From the NCBI RefSeq assembly GCF_014779655.1, contig NZ_JACXYX010000016.1, positions 80,477 to 144,476 of the forward strand: a stretch of DNA of 64,000 bases, given 5' to 3'. The stretch is from Nocardioides ganghwensis. Lineage in GTDB: Bacteria > Actinomycetota > Actinomycetes > Propionibacteriales > Nocardioidaceae. A model generated the notes under the pieces. The model was not told the DNA's origin, searched no databases, and saw nothing but the letters and a program-made list of their open reading frames with translations. The position numbers and the translations under genes are program-made. Below, one piece after another: positions 27,383 to 36,902 of this stretch (position 1 is its first letter; every line of letters begins with the position of its first letter).

Positions 27383-27412
27383 GTCAACACCACCCCGGTG
27401 ACAGTTGTTCCC
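27383..27412 (-). promoter_or_regulatory. SigR/SigH-type promoter of trxA
   Basis: On the minus strand GGGAAC (27412-27407) and GTTGAC (27388-27383) are separated by exactly 18 nt. This matches the GGAA(T/C)-N18-19-GTT promoters used by the disulfide-stress sigma factors SigR (Streptomyces) and SigH (Mycobacterium), which control thioredoxin genes. It ends about 62 nt before the trxA start codon. Confidence 0.8.
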
Positions 27413-27683
27413 GACCTCCGCGCGCCCTGTTGGTCCACGTGGGAGCTGCGACCGACCCGGCCACGACGAGACGGAGGACCGCGACACCCCCGTGCTCGCG
27501 GTCCTCCTCACCCCCACGGGCGTGCCTCGAGCCTAGGTGCGGCGCGCAGCCGCCGTCCGCCCCCGGAACCGGGGGGACGGCCAAAGCAAAACTTGTCGTG
27601 AGGGCTGAGACGGGCGTAGTGCACGAACGTGCTCCGACCTAGCATCGAGAGGTTCGAAGCCAGCCGACCCCGGGGGTGTCTGC
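27413..27683. other. Divergent intergenic region, trxA / histidine kinase
   Basis: Together with the trxA promoter this leaves a 363-bp gap without genes. Its main feature is a strong hairpin at 27552-27581: GCCGTCC and CCCCCGG pair with CCGGGGG and GGACGGC around a 2-nt loop, one G bulged. It is followed by CAAAGCAAAAC rather than a U-tract. Further on, TAGCAT (about 27642) could be a -10 element for the kinase gene. Nothing else is recognised. Confidence 0.5.
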
Positions 27684-29987
27684 GTGCGTTGGCCCCTGTG
27701 GGCGGTCGTCACGACGCCGCCGCCCGTGCCCCGGACGAGGTCGGGCAGCGCCTACCGGATGTACCGGAGCATCCTGGGTGCGCACGCGTGCATCCTGCTC
27801 AGCCTGTGCCTGTTCGCCTCTCTGCCGTGGATGGGCCACCTCGCGTGGGACGAGCCCACGGCGCCGAGCAGGGCGCTGATCGGAGCGGTGCTGCTCGGCA
27901 CGGCCGTGAGCGTCTTCTCCCGTGGTGAGCGGATGCACAACCTGTGGATCCTGGGGGCCACGTTCCTCCTGGCGACTCCCCAGATCGGCACCAACCCGGT
28001 GCCCAACGACGCCACGGTGGGGATGGTGCTGTCCGCCGTCGGGGTGATGGCGGCCCGGTTGCTGCCGCTCCTCAACGCCCTCGGGCTCGTCGCCGTGCTC
28101 AGCGCTGTGCACGTGGCGACGCTGGAGGCCTTCGACCTCCCGGCGTCGGGTCTCTCGCTCGACTCGATGGTGCTCTCGCTCGGGACAGCGGCCGCGGCGG
28201 TGGGCTTCGTCAACGCCATGCAGGCCAGTGCGATCGCCACCGAACGGGTCACGGAGGGCAACCGGCAGCGCGAGCTGGACCTCGCGCGCGGCGAGGCGGA
28301 GCTGCGGGCCCGTACGACGAGCCGTCGCGTGCTGCACGACGACGTGCTGGGCACCCTGCACCTCGTCTCCGACGCGGTTGCTCCCGCCGACAGGGTGCGG
28401 GCGCAGGCCCGGGCGACCGCCGTGGCCATCCGACGGATGGTGGGGGAGGAGGCCGACGCAGCCGTCCGCCTCGAGGAGCGCGCGCCGGGCTCGGTGGACG
28501 AGCTGCCGGAGGCCTACGCCTGCCTCGTCGACGACCTGCGCCAGCGGGTGCCCGCGACCGTCGCGGTCGAGGTCGTCGGGCGGGCCCAGCGCCTGCCGCC
28601 CCTCTCGTCCGAGCAGCGCGCCGCCGCGTTGCGCGCGCTGTCGGAGGGGGTGCGCAACTCGGTGCGGCACGGGCGCGTCGACGAGGTCGTCCTCCGGATC
28701 TCCGCCGACCGCCGCGACCTGCGGCTGGAGGTGCTCGACCGCGGTCGGGGGCTCGACGCCCCCACCCGCTCGGGGTTCGGCCTCGCGGAGTCCGTCGGGC
28801 GTCCGATCGCCGAGATCGGCGGGACCTCCGCGCTCCTGCCCCGGCCGGGCGGGGGCGCGGTGCTCGTCCTGGACCTGCCTCGCAACCCTGAGGGCGGAGG
28901 CCGCCTCCACCACGCCCACGGCCTCACCACCGGTGGACTCGGCTCGGTGCGGACGCTGTCGCGAGCCGTGGCCATCCCGCTCGGCGCGGCGTGGTGCATC
29001 ATCGCGGTCCACTCGGTCGTGAAGGCTCCCGAGTCCTGGCCCTCGCTCCTCGTCGGGCTGGCGTGGCTCGCGCTGACGCTGGTCATCGTGCGGCAGTCCG
29101 AGAGGGGCAGCCCGCGCCCGGCCTGGGTCACCACGGTCGCGGCGGCGAGCATCGTCCTCCAGGTGGTCGGCATCGCCCTGATGCCGAGCGGCGCGATGCT
29201 CGACTTCCGCTCGTGGTCCATCGGCATGAGCGCCCTGCCCCTGGTCGTCTTCGTCCTGAGCCTGCCGTTCCCCGTGGCCGCCGGCGTGGTCGTCGCCCAC
29301 ATCCTCGTCGTGCTCGGTGCGGCACAGGTCAGCCCGGACCTCACGCGTGGGTTGGTTCCCTGGGGCTCACTCAACGCGGTCGTCACGTGCCCCGTCCCGT
29401 CCATGGTGCTCGGATCGCTGATCCGTCGACAGGGCCGATCCCTGCGCCAGCAGCAGAAGCGCGAGTTCGCCCTCGAGCACCGTCGCGCCGCGGAGGAGTG
29501 GCAGGCCGCCATGACGGACCTCTACTTCGCGCACGTGCGACACGAGGTGCTGCCGTGGCTCGACGACGTGGCGTCGGGCGTGCGCGACCCCCGGTCCGAG
29601 GAGACGATCGCGCAGGCCCGCCTGCTCGCGGTCGCAGCGCGTGACGACCTGTACGCCCCCGGCTTCTTCGACGACGACCTGCGCGCCGACGTCGCCCACT
29701 TCCGCTCGCGCGGCGGTGCGGTCGAGCTGCGGGCAGGACTGGTGCCCGGCGGCTTCGACCGGCCGGTCGGACGGGTGCTGCGCGGGCTCCTGCCGGTGTC
29801 CGCGGGCCGCCGGATCATCGTGTCCCCGCCCGTCGCGCCCGAGCAGCAGGTCCGGATCGCAGTGGTGCCGGCACCCCACACCGGCGACCTCGAGCGCCTC
29901 CGGGACGTGATGGCGGACGGGTTCGCCGCCGACGTGGACGCCTTCCGCGCCGTGCTCCTCGTCGACGACCTCCCCGTTTCGGGGTAG
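27684..29987 (+). CDS. Tandem-module sensor histidine kinase (NarL/DesK type)
   Basis: About 767 aa. Residues 30-180 contain four to six membrane helices. A HisKA_3 dimerisation helix follows, with the likely phospho-acceptor His218 in RRVLHDDVLGTL. The ATPase domain has an N-box (EGVRNSVRH, 321-329), G-box DRGRGLD (352-358) and GFG at 364-366. A second membrane block runs about 425-582, then a DHp-like helix with H620 (HVRHEVLPWLDD) and a C-terminal region without recognisable ATP-binding motifs. The protein thus looks like an active module fused to a degenerate copy. The response regulator gene follows 34 nt downstream. Confidence 0.82.
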   Translation: MRWPLWAVVTTPPPVPRTRSGSAYRMYRSILGAHACILLSLCLFASLPWMGHLAWDEPTAPSRALIGAVLLGTAVSVFSRGERMHNLWILGATFLLATPQIGTNPVPNDATVGMVLSAVGVMAARLLPLLNALGLVAVLSAVHVATLEAFDLPASGLSLDSMVLSLGTAAAAVGFVNAMQASAIATERVTEGNRQRELDLARGEAELRARTTSRRVLHDDVLGTLHLVSDAVAPADRVRAQARATAVAIRRMVGEEADAAVRLEERAPGSVDELPEAYACLVDDLRQRVPATVAVEVVGRAQRLPPLSSEQRAAALRALSEGVRNSVRHGRVDEVVLRISADRRDLRLEVLDRGRGLDAPTRSGFGLAESVGRPIAEIGGTSALLPRPGGGAVLVLDLPRNPEGGGRLHHAHGLTTGGLGSVRTLSRAVAIPLGAAWCIIAVHSVVKAPESWPSLLVGLAWLALTLVIVRQSERGSPRPAWVTTVAAASIVLQVVGIALMPSGAMLDFRSWSIGMSALPLVVFVLSLPFPVAAGVVVAHILVVLGAAQVSPDLTRGLVPWGSLNAVVTCPVPSMVLGSLIRRQGRSLRQQQKREFALEHRRAAEEWQAAMTDLYFAHVRHEVLPWLDDVASGVRDPRSEETIAQARLLAVAARDDLYAPGFFDDDLRADVAHFRSRGGAVELRAGLVPGGFDRPVGRVLRGLLPVSAGRRIIVSPPVAPEQQVRIAVVPAPHTGDLERLRDVMADGFAADVDAFRAVLLVDDLPVSG

Positions 29988-30021
29988 AGACAGCAGCTGG
30001 CGCGCCTTGTATTCACTCCCC

Positions 30022-30666
30022 ATGACAACTCGACCGGCACGACGCGCGACAGTGGCCGTCCTGGACAACCAGGAAGTCGTCCGCGACGGCGTGGCCGCGG
30101 CCGTCGGCCGGCACCCCGACGACCTCGTGATGGCGGGTGTGTACGCCGCTGTGTCCGAGGTGGACCTCGCCACGGCCGGCCCGGACGTGCTCGTGCTCGA
30201 CCTCTACCTCGGGCGCGACGACGAGGTGGTGCTCGAGCACATCCCCGCCCTCACGTCGTGGGCCGGGGCCGTCGTGCTGCACACGGCCGAGGAGAAGCCG
30301 GTGCCCCTACGCCGCGCCCTGGCCCTCGGCGTGCACGGGGTGGTGCTGAAGAACGACGGCACCGAGGCGCTCATCGAGGTCGTACGCCGCTCGCTGGCGG
30401 GCGAGTTCGTCTGCAGCAGCCTCCTGGCCGAGGCCCTGATCGGCGACGTCGAGCTCACCCCTCGCCTGACGGCGCGGGAGGTGGAGGTGCTCAGCAACCT
30501 CCGTGACGGCCTGACCCAGCGGCAGGTGGGGTCACGGCTGAAGGTCGCCGAGGAGACCGTGCGGGCCCACCTGAAGTCGATCCGCTCGAAGTACATGGAC
30601 GCCGAGCGCGACGTCACCAACACCGGGAGCCTGGTGCGCGAGGCCGGCCGCGACGGCTGGATCTGA
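30022..30666 (+). CDS. LuxR-type two-component response regulator
   Basis: 214 aa. The receiver domain has the phospho-acceptor Asp in VLVLDLYLGRDD, the conserved Lys in VVLKNDG, and only one acidic residue in the first acidic pocket (VLDNQEVV). The C-terminal LuxR HTH is LTAREVEVLSNLRDGLTQ and VAEETVRAHLKSI. It should be phosphorylated by the preceding kinase and regulate transcription; the Ig/FN3-FHA-secretion locus immediately downstream is a plausible target. ATG 30022 is preferred over TTG 30007; neither has a good ribosome binding site. Confidence 0.88.
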   Translation: MTTRPARRATVAVLDNQEVVRDGVAAAVGRHPDDLVMAGVYAAVSEVDLATAGPDVLVLDLYLGRDDEVVLEHIPALTSWAGAVVLHTAEEKPVPLRRALALGVHGVVLKNDGTEALIEVVRRSLAGEFVCSSLLAEALIGDVELTPRLTAREVEVLSNLRDGLTQRQVGSRLKVAEETVRAHLKSIRSKYMDAERDVTNTGSLVREAGRDGWI

Positions 30667-30736
30667 ACGGCCCCGATCTCCCTGCATTGTCACCGCTGAT
30701 GCCCTCCGGGTCCGGCATTCGGCGAATTCGACCCGG

Positions 30737-30752
30737 TCCCCACTTGTGGGGA
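30737..30752. terminator. Short hairpin after response regulator
   Basis: TCCCCAC (30737-30743) and GTGGGGA (30746-30752) form a 7-bp stem around TT, 70 nt after the stop. It could end the two-component transcript before the next operon. Confidence 0.4.
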
Positions 30753-30832
30753 GCGACAGGCCGGTGCCGGGCGGGTGATCCTCTGGTCGGCTCGTTCGTG
30801 GGGGACGGGCCGCCAAGCCTGATGGGGTGGAC

Positions 30833-33800
30833 ATGCGACTTCTCGGACACAACCGGGGCCAGGCCGCGCTCGCGTCCCTGACCCTCGGCATCGGTCTGAT
30901 GGCGACCCTCTACGACGGAGTCCCGACCTCCGACCTCGAGCTGCACGACGGCGGGGTCTGGGTCACCAACCTCGAGACGCGCGCGGTCGCGCACCTGAAC
31001 TACCCCTCCATGACGCTCGACGCGGCGATGACCGCCACGTCGGCGGACTTCGACGTGCTCCAGGACGCCACCGAGGTGGCGCTCGACGACCGGGGCAGCG
31101 GCACCCTGTCGCCCGTCGACTCCTCGGTCCCCGCGCTCGGGTCCGCGGCCGCGGTCCCGGCCGGGTTCGACGTCCGGCAGGGCGGCCGTACGGTCGTCGT
31201 GTCCGATCCCGTCGGCGGCGAGCTGTGGGCGATGGACGTCGCCGAGGTCGACGGATTCAGCGAGGAGCAGGAGCCGACGCTGGCCGACGTGGCCGGCGCG
31301 AGTGCCGCCGTCGGCAAGGACGGCACCGCCTACGTCGTCGCCGCGTCCGGTGACCTCACCTCCGTCGCCCCCGCCACCGACGGCTGGACCACCACCGAGC
31401 TGGGGAGCCTTGGCGACCTCACGTCCGGCGAGTTCGAGCTCACGGTCGTCGGATCCACGCCGGTCGTGCTCGACCGGGCCGCCGGCGAGGTCCGCACCCT
31501 CGAGGAGTCGGTCGACGTCCGGGACGCGACCGACGTCGTCCTCCAGGCGCCGGGCGACGAGGCCGACGACGTCGCCCTGGCCGCACCGGACGGGCTCCTC
31601 CTCGCGCCGCTCTCCGGCGGCGACGTCCGGACCGCCGGCGACGGACCGACGAGTGCCGGCGACCCCGCACCGCCCGTACGGCTGGGGACCTGCACGTACG
31701 CCGCGTGGGGCGGCAGCGGGCACTACCAACGAGTGTGCGACGACAGCGCCGACGACCAGTTCCAGGTCGTGGACCGGCTGGTCCAGACCACCCGACCCGT
31801 CTTCCGGGTGAACCGCGACGTGGTGGTGCTCAACAACCAGGACAACGGTGACGTCTTCCTCGTCAACGAGAACATGACCCTCGTCGCCAACTGGGACGAC
31901 GTGCTCGGCCGGGTCGAGGACGAGAAGAAGGAGAAGGAGGAGTCCGAGGAGCAGGACCAGCAGCTCAACGCCGACCGGACCGACCAGAACCACCCGCCCA
32001 AGGCGAACCCCGACTCCTACGGCGTACGGCCGGGCCGGTCCACCACGCTCCCCGTGCTCGACAACGACACCGACCAGGACGGCGACGTGCTCACGGCCTC
32101 GACCGAGGACGAGCCGCGCATCGGCACCGTCCTCCCGGTCCGCGGTGGCGAGGCACTGCAGATCGTCACCGGTCCGGGCGCAGCCGGGGCGGACACCTTC
32201 GAGTACGCCGCAGGCGACGGCCGCGGCAAGCCGGCGACGGCACGGGTGCAGGTCGAGGTGCACCCGTGGTCGGTCAACGCCGCACCGCAACCCAAGGACC
32301 GCGCGTCGGTGGTGGTCGTGGCCGGCGGCGCCGAGGTGAAGTACAACCTGCTCCAGGACTGGATCGACCCGGACGGCGACCCGATCTACCTCGAGTCCGT
32401 CCAGGGCACGGAGGACATCGCGGCGCAGAGCCGTGAGGACGGCACGGTCACGATCACCGACCTCGGGCGCGCCGAGCCCGGCCTTCACCAGGTCGAGGTA
32501 CGCGTCTCCGACGGTCGGGAGGTCGCCACCGGCACCCTCGACATCGACCTCCGCAGCGACGACAACGTCGCACCGGTCGCCAATGCCGACCACGTCATCG
32601 CCGTCGTCGACGAGGAGACCACCGTCAGCCCGCTGGCCAACGACACCGACGCCAACGGCGACGAGCTGCGCCTGGCGCAGGTCGGCAACCCCGGGGGCGG
32701 TGCCAAGGTGCTGCTCGACCCGGCTGCCGGGACGTTCAGCTTCCTGGCCAAGAGGGCAGGAACCGTCTACGTCGAGTACACGGTCTCGGACGGTCCGGCC
32801 ATCTCGAAGAACATCGTGCGCGTCGACGTCGTCGACGGCACCGGCGACGCACCTCCGGTCGCCGACAACGACCTCGCGCTGCTCCCGGCGGGTCAGTCGG
32901 TCCTCGTGCCGGTCCTCGCCAACGACTACGACCCGGCCGGCGGCGTGCTCGTCGTGCAGTCGGTGTCGGCCCCGCCCGAGGCGGGTCTCCAGCTCGACAT
33001 CGTCAACCACGAGCTCGTGCGGGTGCGGGCCGTCGGGTCGCTGCGCGCCCCCGTGGCGTTCACCTACACCATCTCCAACGGTGCCGCTCCGGCCACTGCC
33101 CAGGTCACCGTGGTCAACGTCCCGGACCCCGGCTCCGACAAGGCGCCGGTCGTCGAGGACGACGCCGCCACCGTGCGCGCGGGCGACATCGTGACGATCC
33201 CGGCACTCGCCAACGACCGGTCGCCGGCCGACCTCGAGCTGCGGATCGACCCCGAGCTGCGGATGCTGCCGAGGTCCTTCGCGGGGACCGCCTTCGTCTC
33301 GGGGCGCGACGTGCGGTTCAAGGCGGGCAGGGAGGCCGGTCGCGTCCGCCTGACCTACACCGTCTTCGACTCGGCCGAGAACTACTCCTCCGGGACGATC
33401 GTGGTGACCGTCGTCCCCGAGGACGCCACGAACACGCCGCCGACGCCCCGCCCCCTCGTGGCGCGCGTCCTGGCCGGAGGCACGGTCACCATCCCGGTGC
33501 CGACCGACGGCGTCGACCCCGAGGGTGACTCGGTGACGCTCCTGGGCGTGGCCCGCCCGGCCCCGACCAAGGGCGTCGTCAGCGTGGTGGGCGGCTCCCT
33601 CAAGTACGTCGCTCCGGTCTCCGCCTCCGGCACGGACAGGTTCCGCTACCTCGTCGAGGACGCGGGCGGGGCGCAGGCGACGGGCAGCATCCGGGTCGGC
33701 ATCGCGCCGCCGTCGGCGACCAACCAGCTGCCGACGGCCGTGACCGACGTGGTCAAGGTGCGTCCGGGCCGCAAGCTCGCGGTCCCGGTCACCGCCAACG

Positions 33801-36800
33801 ACACCGACCCGGACGGCGACACCCCGATCCTGGTGCCCGACTCGGTGAAGGCGGCGGACGCCTCGACCAAGGTCGCGGCGAGGACGGAGGGTGCGCAGGT
33901 CCTGCTCACCACGCCGTCGAAGAACGCCGACCTCACCTACTACTACCGGATCACCGACTCCCCGGGGGGCCAGCGCGTCGACGGCGTGCTGACGGTTCAG
34001 GTGCGGGAGAAGGCGCCGCTGCGCGCACCGATCGCACGCGACGACGTGGTGACGGCGGCCGAGACGCTCGGACGCAACACCGCGAGCGTCGACGTCCTGG
34101 CCAACGACGCCGACCCCGACGGCGTCGCCGAGGACCTGGACGTCAGCTCGTCCGACCGCGGCGTACGGATCAGCGGGAGCAAGCTCGACATCGACCTCGA
34201 CAAGACCCGTCGGGTCGTTCTCTACACCGTGACCGACGTCGACGGACTCACCTCGAGCGCCGTCGTGACGGTCCCCGGCACGGCCGACCGCCGCCCGGTC
34301 GTCGACCCCGGCGCCCCGGCCGTCGAGGTGGTGGCCGGCAAGACCGTCGAGGTCGCCCTGGCCGACCACGTCGTGGTGAGGGAGGGGCGTACGCCGAGCC
34401 TGACCTTCGGCAACACCGTCCAGGCCGGCCCCGGCGGGGTCGCGAAGGCCGTGTCCCAGAGGATCGTGTCGTTCACCGCGGACAAGAGCTTCTCCGGACC
34501 GTCGGCGATCACGTTCGAGGTCACCGACGGGACGGACGCGGACGACGCGACGGGCCTCGTCGCCACGTTGTCGGTCCCGATCGAGGTGCTGCCGGCCACG
34601 AAGGACGAGGAGACCGAGACCGCGCGCACCCAGCCGCGCTTCACCCCGACCGAGCTCCGGGTCGCGCCCGGTGAGGACGCCGTGGAGGCAGACCTCCGCG
34701 CCATGGTCACCGACCCCGATCCCGGCGACCTCGACCGCCTGAGGTTCTCGCTCCGCAGCGTCGAGGGCGACGCCGGGCGGGTGGAGGTGACCCTCTCGGG
34801 GTCGACCCTGCGGGCCGAGGCGTCGGCCGACACCCCGGCCGGCACCTCGTTGCTCGCGTCCGTCACGGTGACCGACGGATCGACCGACCCGGTCGCGGCC
34901 AAGGTGCCGGTCACGGTGGTGTCCTCGACCCGACCGCTCATCCAGGTGCAGCCGATCGAGATCACCGACGCCGACGCGGGTGTGGCCGAGGTCGTGGACA
35001 TCGCCGACCACGTCACCAACCCGTTCGCGGCCGAGGGCGAGCCGATCACCGTGCTCAGCGCAGACCCGGCCGGCGGGGACGCGACCGGCAAGGTCACGCT
35101 CTCCGGGACGAGGGTGACGATCACCCCGGACGCCGCCACCAGCGGCCAGCTCACGGTCCGCTTCTCGGTCGGCGACGCCACCGGCGACCCGGCCCGCCAG
35201 GTCGACGGGTTGATCCGCGTCACGGTCCGCGACCGCCCCGACGCGCCCAGCGGGGTCAGGGCGGTGAGCCAGGAGTCCGCCACGGTGACCCTGAGCTGGA
35301 CCGCTCCGTCCAACAACGGCACGGTCATCACCGGCTACGAGGCCCAGTGGAGCGGCGGGACCCAGCCGTGCGGGCAGACGACGTCCTGCGTCATCACCGG
35401 TCTCAAGAACGCGGTCGAGTACCGCTTCACGGTCACCGCCACCAACGAGGTCGGCACCTCCGAGAAGTCGGCGGTGTCCAACACCGTCACGCCCGACCAG
35501 CGTCCCGACCCGCCGGGCGCGGTCTCGGGTGAGTTCGGCGACAGGTCGGCGAAGCTCCGGTGGAACCAGCCGGTCGGCGACTTCAGCGCAGTGACGTCCT
35601 ACAGCATCCTGATCAGCCCGGGCGATGCCGCCGGCCGTACGCAGATCGACGGGATCGCCGGCACGAGCGCGACGGTCGACAACCTCGTCAACGGCACGGC
35701 GTACACGTTCCAGGTGCTGGCCCACAACGACCACCCGGACCCGAGCGACCCGTCCCCGGCCTCCGCGCCGATCGTGCCGGCGGGCGTGCCGTTCGCCGCA
35801 GCCGCGCCGACCGTCGCCAAGCGGGCTCCGGACGCGACCCAGCCGTCCGCGACGGTCTCGTGGAACGCGCCCGACGGCAACGGCGACAACAACCTCGTCT
35901 ACACGCTCAACGCCAGCAACGGCCGCAGCTGGGACAACCTCACCGGCACCAGCCAGGAGGTGCTGATGGACGCGTCCACCACGGACGTGACCTTCACCGT
36001 CCGGGCGACCAACAAGGCCGGGCGGGGCGAGGCGTCGCCGGCGTCCGCACCGCAGCGGTTCTTCCAGAAGCCGGGTCCGGTGACGAACCTCAAGGCGGAG
36101 GAGACGGGCGCCAACAACACGGTGCGGATCACCTTCGGCGCGGCCGAGGGCAACGGCGCGACCCCGGGCGAGATCACCTACCGCTGGCGCGCCAACGGCG
36201 GCACCGGCACGCTGCCCGCCGGGGGTGGCACCGTCACCAACGGCGCCCTCGTCAACGGCCGGGACGTCACGGTCGAGGTCTGGGCGACCAGCACCGTCGC
36301 CGGCGAGACCGCCGTAGGCGACGCGAGGTCGGACGGCGCGAACGCCTACGGGCCGCCCACGGCGCCCGCTGTCTCCCACTCGGACGGCTTCCAGTCGGTG
36401 ACCTTCAGCTGGAACGCGTCGACCACGGGCAACGGGCGCCCGGTCACCGGCACGCAGATCAGCATCAACGGCGGCGGCTGGCAGTCGGTCGGGGTCGTCG
36501 ACTCCCGGCGCGTGGACGTGGCGCCCGGGACCAGGGTCGACGTCAGGGTCCGGTCGCAGAACCAGGCCGGATGGGGTGCGGAGGCAGCTGACGCCGGCAC
36601 GTCGTGGGCTGCCGCCAGTGACCTCTGGCGCAAGACGGGCACCGTCGCCCCGAACGGCTGGTACTACGTCGAGCTCCGGCTCGAGCGCTTCCGGCCCGAC
36701 TCCAACGTCTACTGCTGGGTCGGCGGCATGGGAGCGCCCGACTGGTACGCCACCATCCGCGTCGACGGCGCGGGGAACTGGGGGTGGAGCGTACCGAGCG

Positions 36801-36874
36801 GTCCGCCGGGCCGCCCGTCAGCGAGCGGCAGCTTCCCCGTCGGCAACGACTACGGCACGTGCGAACAGCGATGA
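30833..36874 (+). CDS. Giant membrane-anchored Ig-like / fibronectin type III protein
   Basis: 2013 aa. A single hydrophobic segment near residues 10-25 acts as signal anchor. Residues 30-350 resemble a beta-propeller-like sensor region, followed by a short Glu/Lys-rich charged stretch (about 363-385). From about 386 to 1465 there are roughly ten tandem cadherin/Ig-like repeats marked by NDTDxDGD or NDxxPxG calcium-type loops. Fibronectin type III domains occupy about 1469-1930. A Trp-rich C-terminal domain with a Cys pair ends the protein. It is the FN3 component of PFNA-type clusters and may sense cell-wall or surface ligands. ATG 30833 follows GGGGTGG; GTG 30827 is an alternative. Confidence 0.88.
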   Translation: MRLLGHNRGQAALASLTLGIGLMATLYDGVPTSDLELHDGGVWVTNLETRAVAHLNYPSMTLDAAMTATSADFDVLQDATEVALDDRGSGTLSPVDSSVPALGSAAAVPAGFDVRQGGRTVVVSDPVGGELWAMDVAEVDGFSEEQEPTLADVAGASAAVGKDGTAYVVAASGDLTSVAPATDGWTTTELGSLGDLTSGEFELTVVGSTPVVLDRAAGEVRTLEESVDVRDATDVVLQAPGDEADDVALAAPDGLLLAPLSGGDVRTAGDGPTSAGDPAPPVRLGTCTYAAWGGSGHYQRVCDDSADDQFQVVDRLVQTTRPVFRVNRDVVVLNNQDNGDVFLVNENMTLVANWDDVLGRVEDEKKEKEESEEQDQQLNADRTDQNHPPKANPDSYGVRPGRSTTLPVLDNDTDQDGDVLTASTEDEPRIGTVLPVRGGEALQIVTGPGAAGADTFEYAAGDGRGKPATARVQVEVHPWSVNAAPQPKDRASVVVVAGGAEVKYNLLQDWIDPDGDPIYLESVQGTEDIAAQSREDGTVTITDLGRAEPGLHQVEVRVSDGREVATGTLDIDLRSDDNVAPVANADHVIAVVDEETTVSPLANDTDANGDELRLAQVGNPGGGAKVLLDPAAGTFSFLAKRAGTVYVEYTVSDGPAISKNIVRVDVVDGTGDAPPVADNDLALLPAGQSVLVPVLANDYDPAGGVLVVQSVSAPPEAGLQLDIVNHELVRVRAVGSLRAPVAFTYTISNGAAPATAQVTVVNVPDPGSDKAPVVEDDAATVRAGDIVTIPALANDRSPADLELRIDPELRMLPRSFAGTAFVSGRDVRFKAGREAGRVRLTYTVFDSAENYSSGTIVVTVVPEDATNTPPTPRPLVARVLAGGTVTIPVPTDGVDPEGDSVTLLGVARPAPTKGVVSVVGGSLKYVAPVSASGTDRFRYLVEDAGGAQATGSIRVGIAPPSATNQLPTAVTDVVKVRPGRKLAVPVTANDTDPDGDTPILVPDSVKAADASTKVAARTEGAQVLLTTPSKNADLTYYYRITDSPGGQRVDGVLTVQVREKAPLRAPIARDDVVTAAETLGRNTASVDVLANDADPDGVAEDLDVSSSDRGVRISGSKLDIDLDKTRRVVLYTVTDVDGLTSSAVVTVPGTADRRPVVDPGAPAVEVVAGKTVEVALADHVVVREGRTPSLTFGNTVQAGPGGVAKAVSQRIVSFTADKSFSGPSAITFEVTDGTDADDATGLVATLSVPIEVLPATKDEETETARTQPRFTPTELRVAPGEDAVEADLRAMVTDPDPGDLDRLRFSLRSVEGDAGRVEVTLSGSTLRAEASADTPAGTSLLASVTVTDGSTDPVAAKVPVTVVSSTRPLIQVQPIEITDADAGVAEVVDIADHVTNPFAAEGEPITVLSADPAGGDATGKVTLSGTRVTITPDAATSGQLTVRFSVGDATGDPARQVDGLIRVTVRDRPDAPSGVRAVSQESATVTLSWTAPSNNGTVITGYEAQWSGGTQPCGQTTSCVITGLKNAVEYRFTVTATNEVGTSEKSAVSNTVTPDQRPDPPGAVSGEFGDRSAKLRWNQPVGDFSAVTSYSILISPGDAAGRTQIDGIAGTSATVDNLVNGTAYTFQVLAHNDHPDPSDPSPASAPIVPAGVPFAAAAPTVAKRAPDATQPSATVSWNAPDGNGDNNLVYTLNASNGRSWDNLTGTSQEVLMDASTTDVTFTVRATNKAGRGEASPASAPQRFFQKPGPVTNLKAEETGANNTVRITFGAAEGNGATPGEITYRWRANGGTGTLPAGGGTVTNGALVNGRDVTVEVWATSTVAGETAVGDARSDGANAYGPPTAPAVSHSDGFQSVTFSWNASTTGNGRPVTGTQISINGGGWQSVGVVDSRRVDVAPGTRVDVRVRSQNQAGWGAEAADAGTSWAAASDLWRKTGTVAPNGWYYVELRLERFRPDSNVYCWVGGMGAPDWYATIRVDGAGNWGWSVPSGPPGRPSASGSFPVGNDYGTCEQR

Positions 36875-36902
36875 CCTCCACCTCAACGAGAGACGAGCAC
36901 CC

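Noticed and set aside
30614..36379. 1921-codon open frame antisense to the giant Ig/FN3 gene
   Set aside because: High-GC antisense shadow: composition is Arg/Gly/Val/Asp-rich with no domains, whereas the plus strand shows clear Ig and FN3 repeats.
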